NCBI RefSeq assembly: GCF_029624655.1
Contig: NZ_JARRSA010000008.1
Location: 109,449 to 173,448 of the forward strand
Length of the DNA stretch: 64,000 nt
Direction of reading: 5' to 3'
Source: Roseicyclus salinarum
GTDB lineage: Bacteria; Pseudomonadota; Alphaproteobacteria; Rhodobacterales; Rhodobacteraceae
Shown here: one piece after another, positions 8,270-22,769 of the stretch
How positions within the stretch are numbered: position 1 is the stretch's first letter
How the letters are laid out: each line of letters opens with the position of its first letter
Notes under the pieces: model-generated
Database searches by the model: none
Seen by the model: the letters and a program-made list of their open reading frames with translations, nothing else
Told to the model about the DNA's origin: nothing
Translations under genes and position numbers: made by a program

Positions 8270-10363
8270 ATGGCCTTCCAGCGCCGCGCAGGGGCCCGCT
8301 TTTCAGGCGCCATCTGGCCCGGCTTCGTCGATGCGATCACCTCGCTTCTGATGGTGATGATCTTCGTGCTGTCCATCTTCATGGTGGTGCAGTTCGTCCT
8401 GAGCGAGCAGATCACCAGCCAGGACGACGAGTTGAACGCGCTGAATGCCCGGCTCAACCAGCTGTCCGAGGCGCTGGGCCTCGAGAGCACGCGCGCCGAC
8501 CGGCTCGAGACGCGCGTCGCCACGCTGACCGGGTCGCTCGACGCGGCCGAGCAGGAGATGGCGGCGCAGGACTCGCTGATCGCGGCCCTCACGGCGGAAG
8601 GGGAGCGGCAATCGGCGCGGATCGCCTCGTTCGAAGAGCAGGTCGCCTCGCTTCTGGCCGAGAACCGGGAGCTTGGCGTCGCTCGCGACGCGGCCCGCGC
8701 CGAGGCGGCGGACGCGATGGACGACGCCGAGGCGCTGAACCTCGCGCTGGCCTCCGCCCGAGACGAAATCGACGCCGCAGCCGAGGCCGCCCGCCTCGCC
8801 GCCGCGCAGCGCGAGGCGCTGGAAGCGATGCTGGCCGAGATGGAGGCCGAGGCGGCCACCCGCGAGACCACGCTGGCGCAGACGCTGGCCGCGCTGGAGC
8901 AGGCCGAGGGCGAGGCCGCGCGCGCTGCGGAACTGGAGACCGCGCTCGACGACGCCGAAGCGGCGCGGCTGGCCGAACTGGCGGCCGCCGAGGCCCTGCG
9001 CGCGCGGCTTGCGGACGCGCAGACCGAGCTCTCCGACGCCGAGGCCGCGCGTCTTGCCGAAGCCGCCGCCGCCGAGGCGCTGCGCACCCGCCTCGAGACG
9101 GCGCAGGCGGAACTGACCTCGATGACGCTGGCGCTGGAGGAACAGCGCCGCGAGGCCGAGGAGACGCTGACGCTTCTGGCCGCCGCCGATGCCGCGCGCG
9201 AGGACCTTGCCACGCGGCTCGCCGCGGCGCTCGCGCAGGTCGAGGCGCGCGGCTCGCTGGAAGAGCAGCTGGCCGCCGCACAGATCGAGGCCGAGCGGAT
9301 GCGCACGATGCTGGACGACCGCGACCAGGACATGACCGACCTCGAGGAGCAGCTGGCCCTGGCCCTGTCGCGGATCGAAAGCGCCGAGGCGAGCGCGGCG
9401 GCACGGCTCGCCGAATTGCAGGCCCGCATTCGTGCTGCCGAACAGCGCGCCGCCGAGGCCGACGCCGCACTCGAGACCCGCGAAAGCGACATGACCGCCC
9501 TCGAGGCCGAACTGGCCGACGCGCTGAGGGCGCGGCTCGCCGCCGAGGCCGCGCAGACCCGCGCGCTGTCGGCCGCCGAGGAGCGCGCGGCCCTTCTGGC
9601 CCAGGCCAATGACGAGTTGCAGACGGTCGAGGCGGCTTCGGCCGAGAACGAGCGGCAGGTCGCGCTTCTGAACGAGCAGGTCGCGGCGCTTCGCACGCAG
9701 CTGTCCTCGCTGCAGGCGCTTCTGGACGAGGCCGCGGCCGAGGACACCGAGGCGCAGGTCCAGATCGAGGCGCTGGGCTCGCAGCTGAATACCGCGCTCG
9801 CCCGTCTTGCCGCCGAGCAGCGCGCGCTGGCCTCCTCCGAGACTGTGCGTGCCGAACTCGAAGCCGCCGAGGCCGCCCGCCTCGCCGCCGAGGCGCAGGA
9901 GCTGGAGCGGTACCGTTCGGAATTCTTTGGCCGGCTGCGCGAGCTGCTCGAGGGGCGCGAGGGCGTCCGGATCGACGGCGACCGCTTCGTCTTCTCGTCC
10001 GAAGTGCTGTTCGACGTGGGCTCGGCCGACCTCGCGCCCGAGGGCCTGTCGCAGATCGAGAACGTTGCGGCCCTTCTGACCGAGGTCGCCGACGACATTC
10101 CCGAAAGCATCGACTGGATCATCCGGGTGGATGGCCACACGGACAACCAGCAGATCGCCGGCGGCGGCGCCTTCGCCAACAACTGGGAACTGAGTCAGGC
10201 GCGCGCGCTGTCCGTCGTGCTCTACATGTCGGAAGAGCTTGGCATCCCGCCCTCGCGCCTCGCCGCAACGGGCTTCGGGGAATACCGGCCGGTCGCGACG
10301 AACGAGACCGCCGACGGCCGCGCGGCGAACCGGCGGATCGAGCTGAAGCTGACCGAGCGGTGA
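8270..10363 (+). CDS. MotB/OmpA-like peptidoglycan-binding protein with a very long coiled coil
   Basis: 697 aa. A single membrane helix lies near residues 20-45. D21 in GFVDAITSLLMV falls where MotB carries its proton-binding aspartate. Residues about 45-545 are an Ala/Glu/Leu/Arg-rich coiled coil. An OmpA-type peptidoglycan-binding domain ends the protein, with FDVGSADL, VDGHTDN, NNWELSQARA and GRAANRRIEL. It pairs with the preceding channel gene (4-base gap). Compared with MotB (about 300 aa), the inserted coil is exceptional. The architecture is clear; the biological role is not. The defence system Zorya uses a similar ZorAB pair, but no zorC/D/E genes follow here. Confidence 0.85.
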   Translation: MAFQRRAGARFSGAIWPGFVDAITSLLMVMIFVLSIFMVVQFVLSEQITSQDDELNALNARLNQLSEALGLESTRADRLETRVATLTGSLDAAEQEMAAQDSLIAALTAEGERQSARIASFEEQVASLLAENRELGVARDAARAEAADAMDDAEALNLALASARDEIDAAAEAARLAAAQREALEAMLAEMEAEAATRETTLAQTLAALEQAEGEAARAAELETALDDAEAARLAELAAAEALRARLADAQTELSDAEAARLAEAAAAEALRTRLETAQAELTSMTLALEEQRREAEETLTLLAAADAAREDLATRLAAALAQVEARGSLEEQLAAAQIEAERMRTMLDDRDQDMTDLEEQLALALSRIESAEASAAARLAELQARIRAAEQRAAEADAALETRESDMTALEAELADALRARLAAEAAQTRALSAAEERAALLAQANDELQTVEAASAENERQVALLNEQVAALRTQLSSLQALLDEAAAEDTEAQVQIEALGSQLNTALARLAAEQRALASSETVRAELEAAEAARLAAEAQELERYRSEFFGRLRELLEGREGVRIDGDRFVFSSEVLFDVGSADLAPEGLSQIENVAALLTEVADDIPESIDWIIRVDGHTDNQQIAGGGAFANNWELSQARALSVVLYMSEELGIPPSRLAATGFGEYRPVATNETADGRAANRRIELKLTER

Positions 10364-10887
10364 TCGCCAAGGGGCTCCGGCGGGGTGCGCGTCCGCCAGG
10401 GCCGCGCGAAATCCTGCCGCCTCGATGAAAGTTCGGATATCGCGCCGTCGCGGTCCGTCTCTCCCATCCCGGCGTCAGCGCCGTGGGCGCGTCAGGTCCC
10501 GCCCGCTGGCGGTCCGATCGCGCGTCGGGCTTGCGCCTCGGCCATGGTGGTGGCCGGGGCGCTCAGCCGAGCGGGGGTCGCCGGCCGGACCGACCCTCGG
10601 CGCTCTCGCCCCGCGCACCAAGTACACCGCAAGACCCGCACACCCGCCGTCCCTTCGTCGGCCAGGTTTGCCGAGGTGTGGGCTCGGGGGCTCTGGCCGG
10701 GTGGAGAGCGCGCTTGCAGACGGCAAGGCTAAGGGATCATCGCGTCGATGCGATGGGGCTTGCGCCGGCGGCACGCAGGTAGCTGAAGCAAGGGCGTCTC
10801 TGTTCCCGGTGGCGCGCTCCTGCATCCCCGAGGGAGCTAAGGGGATATCCTGTCACGTCAGCAGCAGGTGGAGGTCCCGGGAAACGG
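10364..10887. other. Gene-free stretch, possibly holding a non-coding RNA
   Basis: About 520 bases between the stator-like pair and the clpA terminator. No frame here looks like a protein of any family. I looked for tmRNA, RNase P RNA, SRP RNA and tRNA hallmarks and did not find them. Local inverted repeats exist, for example CATCGC/GCGATG with a 6-base loop at 10738-10755, and GCTCC/GGAGC arms near 10820-10840. An untranslated RNA or a decayed gene are both possible. Confidence 0.4.
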
Positions 10888-10918
10888 AAAACGCCGCACC
10901 CGGGGGATGCGGCGTTTT
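10888..10918. terminator. Bidirectional intrinsic terminator downstream of clpA
   Basis: Stem AAAACGCCGCA (10888-10898) pairs with TGCGGCGTTTT (10908-10918) around a 9-base loop. Because the stem is bounded by A4 and T4, it gives a GC hairpin plus T-run in both directions. On the minus strand it ends clpA, 21 bases after the stop; on the plus strand it would end anything transcribed across the gene-free stretch. Confidence 0.85.
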
Positions 10919-10938
10919 CGATGTCATGGTGGCTGCCG

Positions 10939-13272
<2,334 letters not shown>

Positions 13273-13492
13273 GCGCGTGCTCCTTTCGGTGTCGTCGAGG
13301 GGGCGGCGCCTCCGCTCGATCATGGCCTCGTATGTTTAAGCTTTGGTTTTTGTGAGCGTGTTTCAAGCAATTTCTGCGCAAATATCGGTATGGGCGGAGC
13401 GGTCCGGCACAACCCCTTGGATTCGCGAGGCGCTGCCCAAAAAAATGGCAGACCGAGCGCGAGGGGGTTTCAACGCCTGCTGTTGCACAGGC

Positions 13493-14281
13493 CTAGAAGG
13501 CGTCCTTGCGACGCCTGATCTCCGCGAAGACATCGGCGTCGTCTGCATGAGGAAGATTTAGGATCGACTTCACCTCCGACAAGCCCGCGCGAAGGAACGG
13601 GTTCGTGTCCATCTCCTCGCCCAGACGGGAGGGCACGGTGGGGCGCCCCGCGGCGCGGGCCGCGTCGATGGCCTCGGCGCGCGCCGCCAGGGCGGGGTTG
13701 GACGGCTCGATCGTGAGGGCGAAGCGGGCGTTGGACTGCGTGTATTCGTGTCCCGAACAGACCAGCGTGTCGCGGGGCAGGGCGGCAAGCTTCGAGAGGC
13801 TCTCCCACATCTGCGGGGCCGTTCCCTCGAACAGCCGGCCGCATCCCAGCGCCATCAGGCTGTCGGCGGTGAACACGGCGTGCGCCTCGGGAAAGTGGAA
13901 GGCGATGTGGCCCAGCGTGTGTCCCGACACGTCGATCACCGTGCCGGTGAGGTTTCCGATCCTCACGGTATCGCCCTCCGACAATGCCTCGTCGAGCGGC
14001 GGAAGCCGCGCGGCATCGGCCGCCGCGCCCCGGACCTTCGCCCCGGTCGCGGCGCGCAGGCTGGCGACGCCGTCGATGTGGTCGCCGTGGTGGTGCGTGA
14101 TGAGGATGTCGGTCAGCCGCCAGCCGCGCTCGGCCAGCGCGGCCTCTATCGGACCGGCCTCCGGGACGTCGATGACCGCGGTCGCACCGGTTGCGGGGTC
14201 GTGCAGGAGAAAGGCGTAGTTGTCCGACAGGCAGGGAACCGTGACGATCTCGCCGGCTCCGGTCTCGATGGATGTTGGCAT
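13493..14281 (-). CDS. gloB: Hydroxyacylglutathione hydrolase (glyoxalase II)
   Basis: 262-aa metallo-beta-lactamase-fold enzyme that hydrolyses S-D-lactoylglutathione to lactate and glutathione in methylglyoxal detoxification. The metal-binding motif [10 protein letters not shown] is at about residues 60-69. [10 protein letters not shown] and the glyoxalase II signature around GCGRLFEGT follow. The C-terminal substrate-binding domain ([20 protein letters not shown]) is intact. The ATG is preceded by GGAGTGGA. It is divergent from the methyltransferase gene across 79 bases, which must hold both promoters. The downstream gap to clpA (about 220 bases) shows nothing I recognise. Confidence 0.93.
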   Translation of the reverse strand: MPTSIETGAGEIVTVPCLSDNYAFLLHDPATGATAVIDVPEAGPIEAALAERGWRLTDILITHHHGDHIDGVASLRAATGAKVRGAAADAARLPPLDEALSEGDTVRIGNLTGTVIDVSGHTLGHIAFHFPEAHAVFTADSLMALGCGRLFEGTAPQMWESLSKLAALPRDTLVCSGHEYTQSNARFALTIEPSNPALAARAEAIDAARAAGRPTVPSRLGEEMDTNPFLRAGLSEVKSILNLPHADDADVFAEIRRRKDAF

Positions 14282-14360
14282 GGCAATTCCACTCCGCTCG
14301 GGGTTAATGTCCGCATCGGGGGACAGGGCACAGCCTCGCGCAGAAGGCCGGGAAGACGCA

Positions 14361-15119
14361 ATGCATCTCGACGTGATCGACCTGCGGCAGTTCTACTACC
14401 GCACGCGGCTCGGCCGGACCGCCCAGAAGGCGATCCGCGACCAGATGCTTGCCTTCTGGCCCGAGGCGAAGGGTCAGACGGTGATCGGCTTCGGCTTCGC
14501 GGTGCCGCTGCTGCGTCCCTATCTCGCCGAGGCGCGGCGCGTCATCGGCCTGATGCCTGCGGAGCAAGGAGTGATGCCGTGGCCTGCCGGCCTCGACAAT
14601 GTCTCGGTTCTGTGCCGCGAAAGCCTCTGGCCGGTCGAGACGGGCCACGCCGACAAGGTCGTTTGCCTGCACGGGCTGGAGACCTCCGAACATCCCGCAG
14701 CCGTTCTGGAGGAATGCGCCCGCGCGCTGGGGCCGGGCGGCCGGGCGCTTTTCGTCGTGCCGAACCGTGGCGGGCTCTGGGCGCGGCGCGACAAGACGCC
14801 GTTCGGCTTCGGGCGGCCCTATACGCTCAGCCAGCTCGAGGCGCAGCTGAAGCGCCACGACTTCATTCCCGAACGCCATTGCGCGGCGCTGTTCGCGCCG
14901 CCGTCGGACAAGCGGTTCTGGACGAGGTCCGCGGATATGATCGAGACGCTGGGAAGCCGCCTGCCGGGACAGCGAGGCGGCGGCGTCCTTATCGTGGAGG
15001 CGTCCAAGCGCGTCTACGCGCCTCTCGGTCCGGGACTGGCCGAACGCGTGCGCCGTCCGCTCAGGGTGCTGGAGGGCGCTCCCCGCCCCGCGGGGGCAGC
15101 CGGGCGCGACATCGCCTGA
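14361..15119 (+). CDS. Class I SAM-dependent methyltransferase, substrate unknown
   Basis: 252-aa protein. A methyltransferase-like nucleotide fold is suggested by [14 protein letters not shown] (about residues 41-54, motif I region), [10 protein letters not shown] (about 96-105) and [13 protein letters not shown] (about 123-135). The glycine-rich motif I is degenerate, GFGFA instead of GxGxG. The start ATG follows GGAAGACGCA; an earlier in-frame start exists but has no better ribosome binding site. Divergent from gloB, an arrangement I associate with related alphaproteobacteria, suggesting an accessory role close to glyoxalase metabolism (inference). Confidence 0.75.
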   Translation: MHLDVIDLRQFYYRTRLGRTAQKAIRDQMLAFWPEAKGQTVIGFGFAVPLLRPYLAEARRVIGLMPAEQGVMPWPAGLDNVSVLCRESLWPVETGHADKVVCLHGLETSEHPAAVLEECARALGPGGRALFVVPNRGGLWARRDKTPFGFGRPYTLSQLEAQLKRHDFIPERHCAALFAPPSDKRFWTRSADMIETLGSRLPGQRGGGVLIVEASKRVYAPLGPGLAERVRRPLRVLEGAPRPAGAAGRDIA

Positions 15120-15161
15120 GGGCGCGACGTCCCTCGAGGCTGCGGTCGCGGGGGTGGAGGA

Positions 15162-15983
15162 TCAGCCGAAGAGAGCGGACATTTCCGTTACGGGCCGGTT
15201 GGCGAGGACGTGGGGCGGCTCGACCTGTCGGCTGTCCGCGGTCACGACCGTGTCGCCGGATTCGGGATCGAACCTCGCCTCGAACTGGCCGAGATCGACC
15301 TCTCCCAGCTTCTGCAGGCCGTGCGCCTCGATGAACTCGGCCTCGGTTCCGGTCACGCTGCCGACAGGGATGCCCTGCCCCTCGGGGAGGATGTAGAAGT
15401 TGAGCGAGTAGCGCAGCCCCACCGAGACGTCGTCGCCGCCGGCGGTGTCGTGCACGCTGTGAACGGCGAGGATCTGTCCGGGAAGGTCGGGCGCGATGTT
15501 GAGGGTCAACTCGTCCTCGGGCTCGAGCTGGGTACGGAAGCCCGCTTCGGTCGGGTCGGGCGTGACCGCGCCCGGGCCGCCCACCGCGACCGAGATCACC
15601 TCGTTGGGTTCGTCGTCGTCCAGATCGCCGAGATCGGTCGCGGGGATCGTCCGGCCTGCGATGAGGTCGATCTCCTCGGGCGTCAGCTGCGCGACGACCG
15701 CGTCCTCGATGACGCCACTTCGGGCGTCATGCGCGTCGGCGTACCGTTCCGCAGGGAGGTAGGCCTCGCTGGTCGGCGTGGTGTCGGGCCCGCGCATGTT
15801 GAGCGCCGCATAGGAGTCGAGCCGCGCGATCAGGTCGTCCTGACCGCCGAGCGTCGCCTCCGCGCCGTCGTCGAACCCCTCGTCGTCGCGATCGTCATCG
15901 TCGTCCGCGCGGTCGGAGACGTCGGTGAGTGCGTTCGATGCCCCGAACGCGCCGAGGACCGTGAGGGTGAAGATCGACAACAT
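15162..15983 (-). CDS. Acidic protein of unknown function with N-terminal hydrophobic segment
   Basis: 273 aa and not recognised. Residues 1-18 are hydrophobic (LSIFTLTVLGAFGASNA) and could be a short signal or anchor. A strongly acidic tract (about residues 24-40, with a run of five aspartates) follows. The rest is acidic and beta-rich, with few cysteines or aromatics. Related bacteria have secreted calcium-binding proteins that start with a similar short hydrophobic plus Asp-rich leader, but no RTX nonapeptides are visible here. GGCGGG lies 12 bases before the ATG. The gene stands alone between the methyltransferase and the atp promoter region. Confidence 0.6.
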   Translation of the reverse strand: MLSIFTLTVLGAFGASNALTDVSDRADDDDDRDDEGFDDGAEATLGGQDDLIARLDSYAALNMRGPDTTPTSEAYLPAERYADAHDARSGVIEDAVVAQLTPEEIDLIAGRTIPATDLGDLDDDEPNEVISVAVGGPGAVTPDPTEAGFRTQLEPEDELTLNIAPDLPGQILAVHSVHDTAGGDDVSVGLRYSLNFYILPEGQGIPVGSVTGTEAEFIEAHGLQKLGEVDLGQFEARFDPESGDTVVTADSRQVEPPHVLANRPVTEMSALFG

Positions 15984-16410
15984 CCTGAAATATGCCCGCC
16001 TGAATACAGATTCCGGGAGAATCTAGACCATTGGATTTGGGTCAAATGCGGGTAGGCCTGAGGTCGGAATGTGGCGCTCCCGCGGCTTTCTTTGGCGCCC
16101 GGCGTCCGTGCCGCCCGTCGCGCGTCCTTCGGCGCGCCGAAGAATCGTCGCGGCCCGCGCTGCAGTGCCGCGAAAGGCCGGCCCCGGCGCGAGCTTCAAA
16201 GCGTCGCAGAGGCCGCGGGCGGCGCGATGCTTCGGCATCTTGAGGTTTTTTCCCGCGAAGAGCCCTTTTTGTGGCGGTTGCAGCATTTGGAACCCTCTGC
16301 TACATCCACGGCGATTTAGGGGAACCGGCTGCCATCTGCCGCCAAGAAGCCAACAGAGATCCGGAGGTGCCGATCGGCATCTGCCGGCACAAGTATGTGA
16401 AAGGGTGGAC
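15984..16410. promoter_or_regulatory. 427-base region upstream of the atp operon
   Basis: No gene is seen. A perfect 16-base palindrome (CTTCGGCG/CGCCGAAG) lies at 16127-16142. A candidate promoter reads TTGCAG at 16278-16283 and TACATC at 16301-16306 with a 17-base spacer, which would give a leader of about 100 bases before atpH. The -35 match is poor (three of six). The rest shows no clear structure. Confidence 0.4.
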
Positions 16411-16971
16411 GTGAGCGAACCTGCTTCGATCTCGACCGGCATCGCCGCGCGATATGCGACCGCGATGTTCGAACTTGCTCAGGACGGCGGGGCGCTCGAC
16501 GCGCTTGAGGCTGATGTCGCCTCGCTCGAGGCCGCACTCGCCGACAGCGCGGACCTGCGCGACCTGATTTCGTCTCCCATATACGGCCGCGACGAGACGC
16601 AGGCCGCGATCGGGGCCGTCGCCGAGGCGATGGGGCTTGACGCGATGACGGGCAACACGCTGCGCCTGATGGCGTCCAAGCGCCGCCTTTTCGTGCTGCC
16701 CGCCCTCCTGCGCGCGCTGCGCGAGAAGATCGCCGAGCACAAGGGCGAGGTCACGGCCGACGTCGTGTCCGCCAAGGCGCTGACCAAGGCTCAGTCCGAG
16801 AAGCTTCAGAAGGCGCTTTCGGCCTCCGTGGGCCGCGAAGTCCAGATCAATGCGACGGTCGATGAAAGTCTCATCGGCGGTCTTGTCGTCAAGGTGGGCT
16901 CCAAGATGATCGACACCTCGATCCGCGCGAAGCTCAACACCCTCCAGAACACCATGAAAGAGGTCGGATAA
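16411..16971 (+). CDS. atpH: ATP synthase F1 subunit delta
   Basis: 186-aa stator subunit (OSCP homologue) that ties F1 to the peripheral stalk. The N-terminal helical bundle opens [16 protein letters not shown]; the C-terminal region has [21 protein letters not shown], the family signature. I chose GTG 16411 behind AAGGGTGG, giving (V)SEPASIST; a second in-frame GTG two codons upstream is possible. It is first in atpHAGDC, and its stop abuts the atpA ATG directly. F0 genes are not in this window, as expected for this group, where F0 is encoded separately. Confidence 0.93.
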   Translation: MSEPASISTGIAARYATAMFELAQDGGALDALEADVASLEAALADSADLRDLISSPIYGRDETQAAIGAVAEAMGLDAMTGNTLRLMASKRRLFVLPALLRALREKIAEHKGEVTADVVSAKALTKAQSEKLQKALSASVGREVQINATVDESLIGGLVVKVGSKMIDTSIRAKLNTLQNTMKEVG

Positions 16972-18510
<1,539 letters not shown>

Positions 18511-18540
18511 TCCGGAACAACGCGAGGAGGGTAAAGGCAG

Positions 18541-19419
18541 ATGCCGAACCTCAAGGACCTGAAGAACAGGATCGCGTCGGTCAAATCGACCCGCAAGATC
18601 ACCAAGGCGATGCAGATGGTCGCCGCCGCCAAGCTGCGCCGCGCGCAGGAGGCGGCGGAGATGGCGCGTCCCTACGCCGAGAAGATGGAGGCCGTCATGG
18701 GCGGCCTCGCGCAGTCGGTGGGCGAATCCGAGACGGCGCCGCGCCTTCTGGCCGGCACCGGGTCGCGCGACGTCCACATGCTTGTCGTGATGACCGCCGA
18801 GCGCGGCCTGTGCGGCGGCTTCAACTCGTCGATCGTGCGGCTCGCCCGGCAGCGCATCCAGAGCCTCGTGGCCGAGGGCAAGACGGTCAAGATCCTGACC
18901 GTCGGCAAGAAGGGGCGCGAGCAGCTGCGGCGTGACCACGCCGACAAGTTCGTCGGCCATGTCGACCTGTCGGACGTCAAGCGGATCGGATATGCCGAGG
19001 CCGCCGACATCGCGCGGGGCCTGCTGGAGCGGTTCGACGCCGGCGAATTCGACGTCGCGACGATCTTCTACAACCGCTTCCAGTCGGTGATCTCGCAGGT
19101 TCCGACCGACACGCAGGTGATCCCGGCCTCCTTCGACGCGCCCGAGGAAGCGGACGCGGCGGCGACGCTCTACGACTACGAGCCGTCCGAGGAAGGCGTG
19201 CTCGCCGACCTGCTGCCGCGCGGCGTCGCCACGCAGATCTTCACCGCGCTTCTCGAGAACGCGGCCTCCGAGCAGGGTGCGCGCATGTCCGCGATGGACA
19301 ACGCGACCCGCAACGCGGGTGACATGATCGAGAAGCTGACGATCGAATACAACCGCTCGCGTCAGGCCGTCATCACCAACGAGCTGATCGAAATCATCTC
19401 GGGCGCCGAGGCGCTCTAA
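18541..19419 (+). CDS. atpG: ATP synthase F1 subunit gamma
   Basis: 292-aa central rotor shaft. Typical N-terminus ([33 protein letters not shown] region, residues 3-36) and C-terminal coiled coil ([15 protein letters not shown] and [20 protein letters not shown] segments). A short insertion at about residues 190-225 ([19 protein letters not shown]) is usual in the group. Strong ribosome binding site GAGGAGGG. Third gene of the operon. Confidence 0.96.
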   Translation: MPNLKDLKNRIASVKSTRKITKAMQMVAAAKLRRAQEAAEMARPYAEKMEAVMGGLAQSVGESETAPRLLAGTGSRDVHMLVVMTAERGLCGGFNSSIVRLARQRIQSLVAEGKTVKILTVGKKGREQLRRDHADKFVGHVDLSDVKRIGYAEAADIARGLLERFDAGEFDVATIFYNRFQSVISQVPTDTQVIPASFDAPEEADAAATLYDYEPSEEGVLADLLPRGVATQIFTALLENAASEQGARMSAMDNATRNAGDMIEKLTIEYNRSRQAVITNELIEIISGAEAL

Positions 19420-20865
<1,446 letters not shown>

Positions 20866-20931
20866 GGGTTTGGCCGCCCCCCGCCGTCGCGGATCGCGGG
20901 CAGGGGGGCGGCAATCGAAAGGATCAGGAAG

Positions 20932-21375
20932 ATGGCCGACACGATGCAGTTCGATCTCGTCAGCCCGGAACGCCGCCTTGCCTCGGTCGAGGCGACCGAG
21001 GTGCGCATCCCGGGCACCGACGGCGACATGACCGCGATGGCCGACCACGCGCCGACCATCACGACGCTGCGGCCGGGCGTTCTGGCCGTGACCCACGCGG
21101 GCGGCACCGACGAATATCTCGTCGTCGGCGGGTTCGCCGATATCTCGGCGGATGGCGTCACGGTGCTGGCCGAGCGTGCGATGCCGGTCGGCGAGATGAC
21201 GCAGGACGTCATGGATGGCCTCGTGGCCGAGGCGCGCGAGGCCCATGAAAAGGTCCTGAAGGCACCCGAGGCGCCCGACGACGCGGCCGATGCGGCGGCG
21301 AAGTTCCTCGCCGACCTCGTGGCCGCGGGCGATCACATCAACCTTCCGGCGTCGAGCCGCGTTCCGGCGCCGTAA
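20932..21375 (+). CDS. atpC: ATP synthase F1 subunit epsilon
   Basis: 147-aa rotor subunit. The N-terminal beta-sandwich ([25 protein letters not shown]-like [12 protein letters not shown], and [17 protein letters not shown]) is complete. The C-terminal helical part is longer and more Ala/Asp-rich than in E. coli. Last gene of atpHAGDC, followed within about 30 bases by a terminator. Confidence 0.93.
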   Translation: MADTMQFDLVSPERRLASVEATEVRIPGTDGDMTAMADHAPTITTLRPGVLAVTHAGGTDEYLVVGGFADISADGVTVLAERAMPVGEMTQDVMDGLVAEAREAHEKVLKAPEAPDDAADAAAKFLADLVAAGDHINLPASSRVPAP

Positions 21376-21405
21376 GGCACCCCAAGGACCGGCGCCCCGA
21401 GGCAT

Positions 21406-21442
21406 CGCCCCCCTCCGCACCCGCGGTCGGGGGCGTTTTCTT
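21406..21442 (+). terminator. Intrinsic terminator of the atp operon
   Basis: Stem CGCCCCC (21406-21412) with GGGGGCG (21429-21435), a 16-base loop and then TTTTCTT. It sits 31 bases after the atpC stop and 100 bases before the next gene. Confidence 0.8.
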
Positions 21443-21542
21443 GCCGTCCGGGCGTCGGCGCGGCCGGCACCCCGCCGAGGCGCGCCGGCGCTGCTGCGGA
21501 CTTGACGCTTGCGCCGCGGCGCGTGCCGGAGGATAGGGCGGC

Positions 21543-22769
21543 ATGTCCACGCCGCGCGGCCCGCTTCTGTTCATTCTCGCCACGCTGATGATCGACGCCA
21601 TCGGCATCGGCATCGTGTTCCCGATCATGCCCGACCTGATGATGCGGGTCGGCGCGGGCGACATCGCGCAGGGCTCGCTCTGGGCGGGCTTTCTCATGTC
21701 GGCCTATGCCGGGGCGCAGTTCCTGTTCGCGCCGGTGGTCGGGTCGCTTTCGGACGCGTTCGGGCGCAAGCCCGTGCTGCTGGCGGCGATGGCCTTCCTT
21801 GCGGTGGACTACGTCGTCATGGCGCTTGCCGGATCGCTGTGGCTTCTGCTTCTTGGCCGAACGCTCGCGGGGGTGGCGGGCGCGACCTACATCACGGCGA
21901 CCGCCTACATCGCCGACATCACGCCCCCCGGACAGCGCGCCGCGCGCTTCGGCCTGATCGGGGCAGCCTTCGGGATCGGCTTCGTGCTCGGGCCGGCGCT
22001 TGGCGGGCTGGCGGCGACGTGGCACATCAGCGCGCCGTTCTGGCTGGCCGCGGCGCTTGCGCTCGGGAACGTGGCTCTCGGCCTTCTTGTCCTGCCCGAG
22101 TCCCTCAAGCCCGAGAACCGCCGCCCGTTCGGGGCGCGCGACCTCAACCCCTTCGGCGTGATCCTGCGCGCCTTCCGGATCCCGGGGCTCGCCGTGCCGC
22201 TCGTCTGCATCGCCGTCTTCGAGTTCGCCAACATGGTCTATCCGACGCTCTGGGCCTTCTGGGGCCGCGAGACGTTCGGCTGGTCGACGCTGGTGATCGG
22301 CCTGTCGCTGTCGGCCTATGGCGTCCTGGTTGCGGTGGCGCAGGCCGGGGTGATGCCGCTTGCGGTGGCGCGCCTCGGCGAGGGGCGGCTGCTGCTTGCT
22401 GGCCTAGGGCTGGCCGTGGCGGCCTTCGCGGGCCTCGGCGTGGCGGATGCCCTCTGGATGGTGGCGATCCTGCTGCCGATGGCGGCGCTGACCGATCTCG
22501 TGCCGCCGACGCTCGCGGCGCTTTCCGCGAACGCGGTCGAGGATGACCGCCAGGGCATGGTGCAGGGCGTCATCGCCTCGCTGTCGTCGCTGGCCGCCGT
22601 TCTCGCGCCGCTGGTCTACACGCCGCTCTTCGGGGCCTTCGTGTCAGGTGCGGCAGGGATCTACCTGCCCGGCGCGCCGTTCCTGTTCTCGGGCGTGCTG
22701 GTGCTGGCGCTGATCCCGCTCGCCCTGAGGGCCGCGGGACCTCAGCGGCCCCACATGCCGCGCGGGTAG
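21543..22769 (+). CDS. MFS drug/tetracycline-type efflux transporter
   Basis: 408-aa inner-membrane antiporter of the TetA-like MFS family with about 12 membrane helices. The loop 2-3 signature reads GSLSDAFGRKPVLL (about residues 67-80); the N-terminal helix reads LFILATLMIDAIGIGIVFPI as in TetA relatives. Helices 4-5 carry LLGRTLAGVAGA and GAAFGIGFVLGPALGG. Family members export drugs or metabolites; the substrate cannot be read. The 3' end overlaps prs by 28 bases tail to tail, so its last residues (PQRPHMPRG) are encoded antisense to the prs C-terminus. Confidence 0.85.
   Translation: MSTPRGPLLFILATLMIDAIGIGIVFPIMPDLMMRVGAGDIAQGSLWAGFLMSAYAGAQFLFAPVVGSLSDAFGRKPVLLAAMAFLAVDYVVMALAGSLWLLLLGRTLAGVAGATYITATAYIADITPPGQRAARFGLIGAAFGIGFVLGPALGGLAATWHISAPFWLAAALALGNVALGLLVLPESLKPENRRPFGARDLNPFGVILRAFRIPGLAVPLVCIAVFEFANMVYPTLWAFWGRETFGWSTLVIGLSLSAYGVLVAVAQAGVMPLAVARLGEGRLLLAGLGLAVAAFAGLGVADALWMVAILLPMAALTDLVPPTLAALSANAVEDDRQGMVQGVIASLSSLAAVLAPLVYTPLFGAFVSGAAGIYLPGAPFLFSGVLVLALIPLALRAAGPQRPHMPRG

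Noticed and set aside
7003..10363. Zorya anti-phage defence system (ZorAB)
   Set aside because: The channel/OmpA pair is reminiscent, but no zorC, zorD or zorE effector follows. The next 575 bases are gene-free and then clpA lies on the other strand.
10364..10938. RNase P RNA, tmRNA, SRP RNA or tRNA in the gene-free stretch
   Set aside because: None of the conserved core strings (such as GAGGAAAGTCC, GTTCGAATC or GGAAGCAGCC) was found on either strand.
13273..13370. RpoH promoter for clpA
   Set aside because: CTTGAAA is present on the minus strand, but no sequence at 17-18 bases resembles the required -10.
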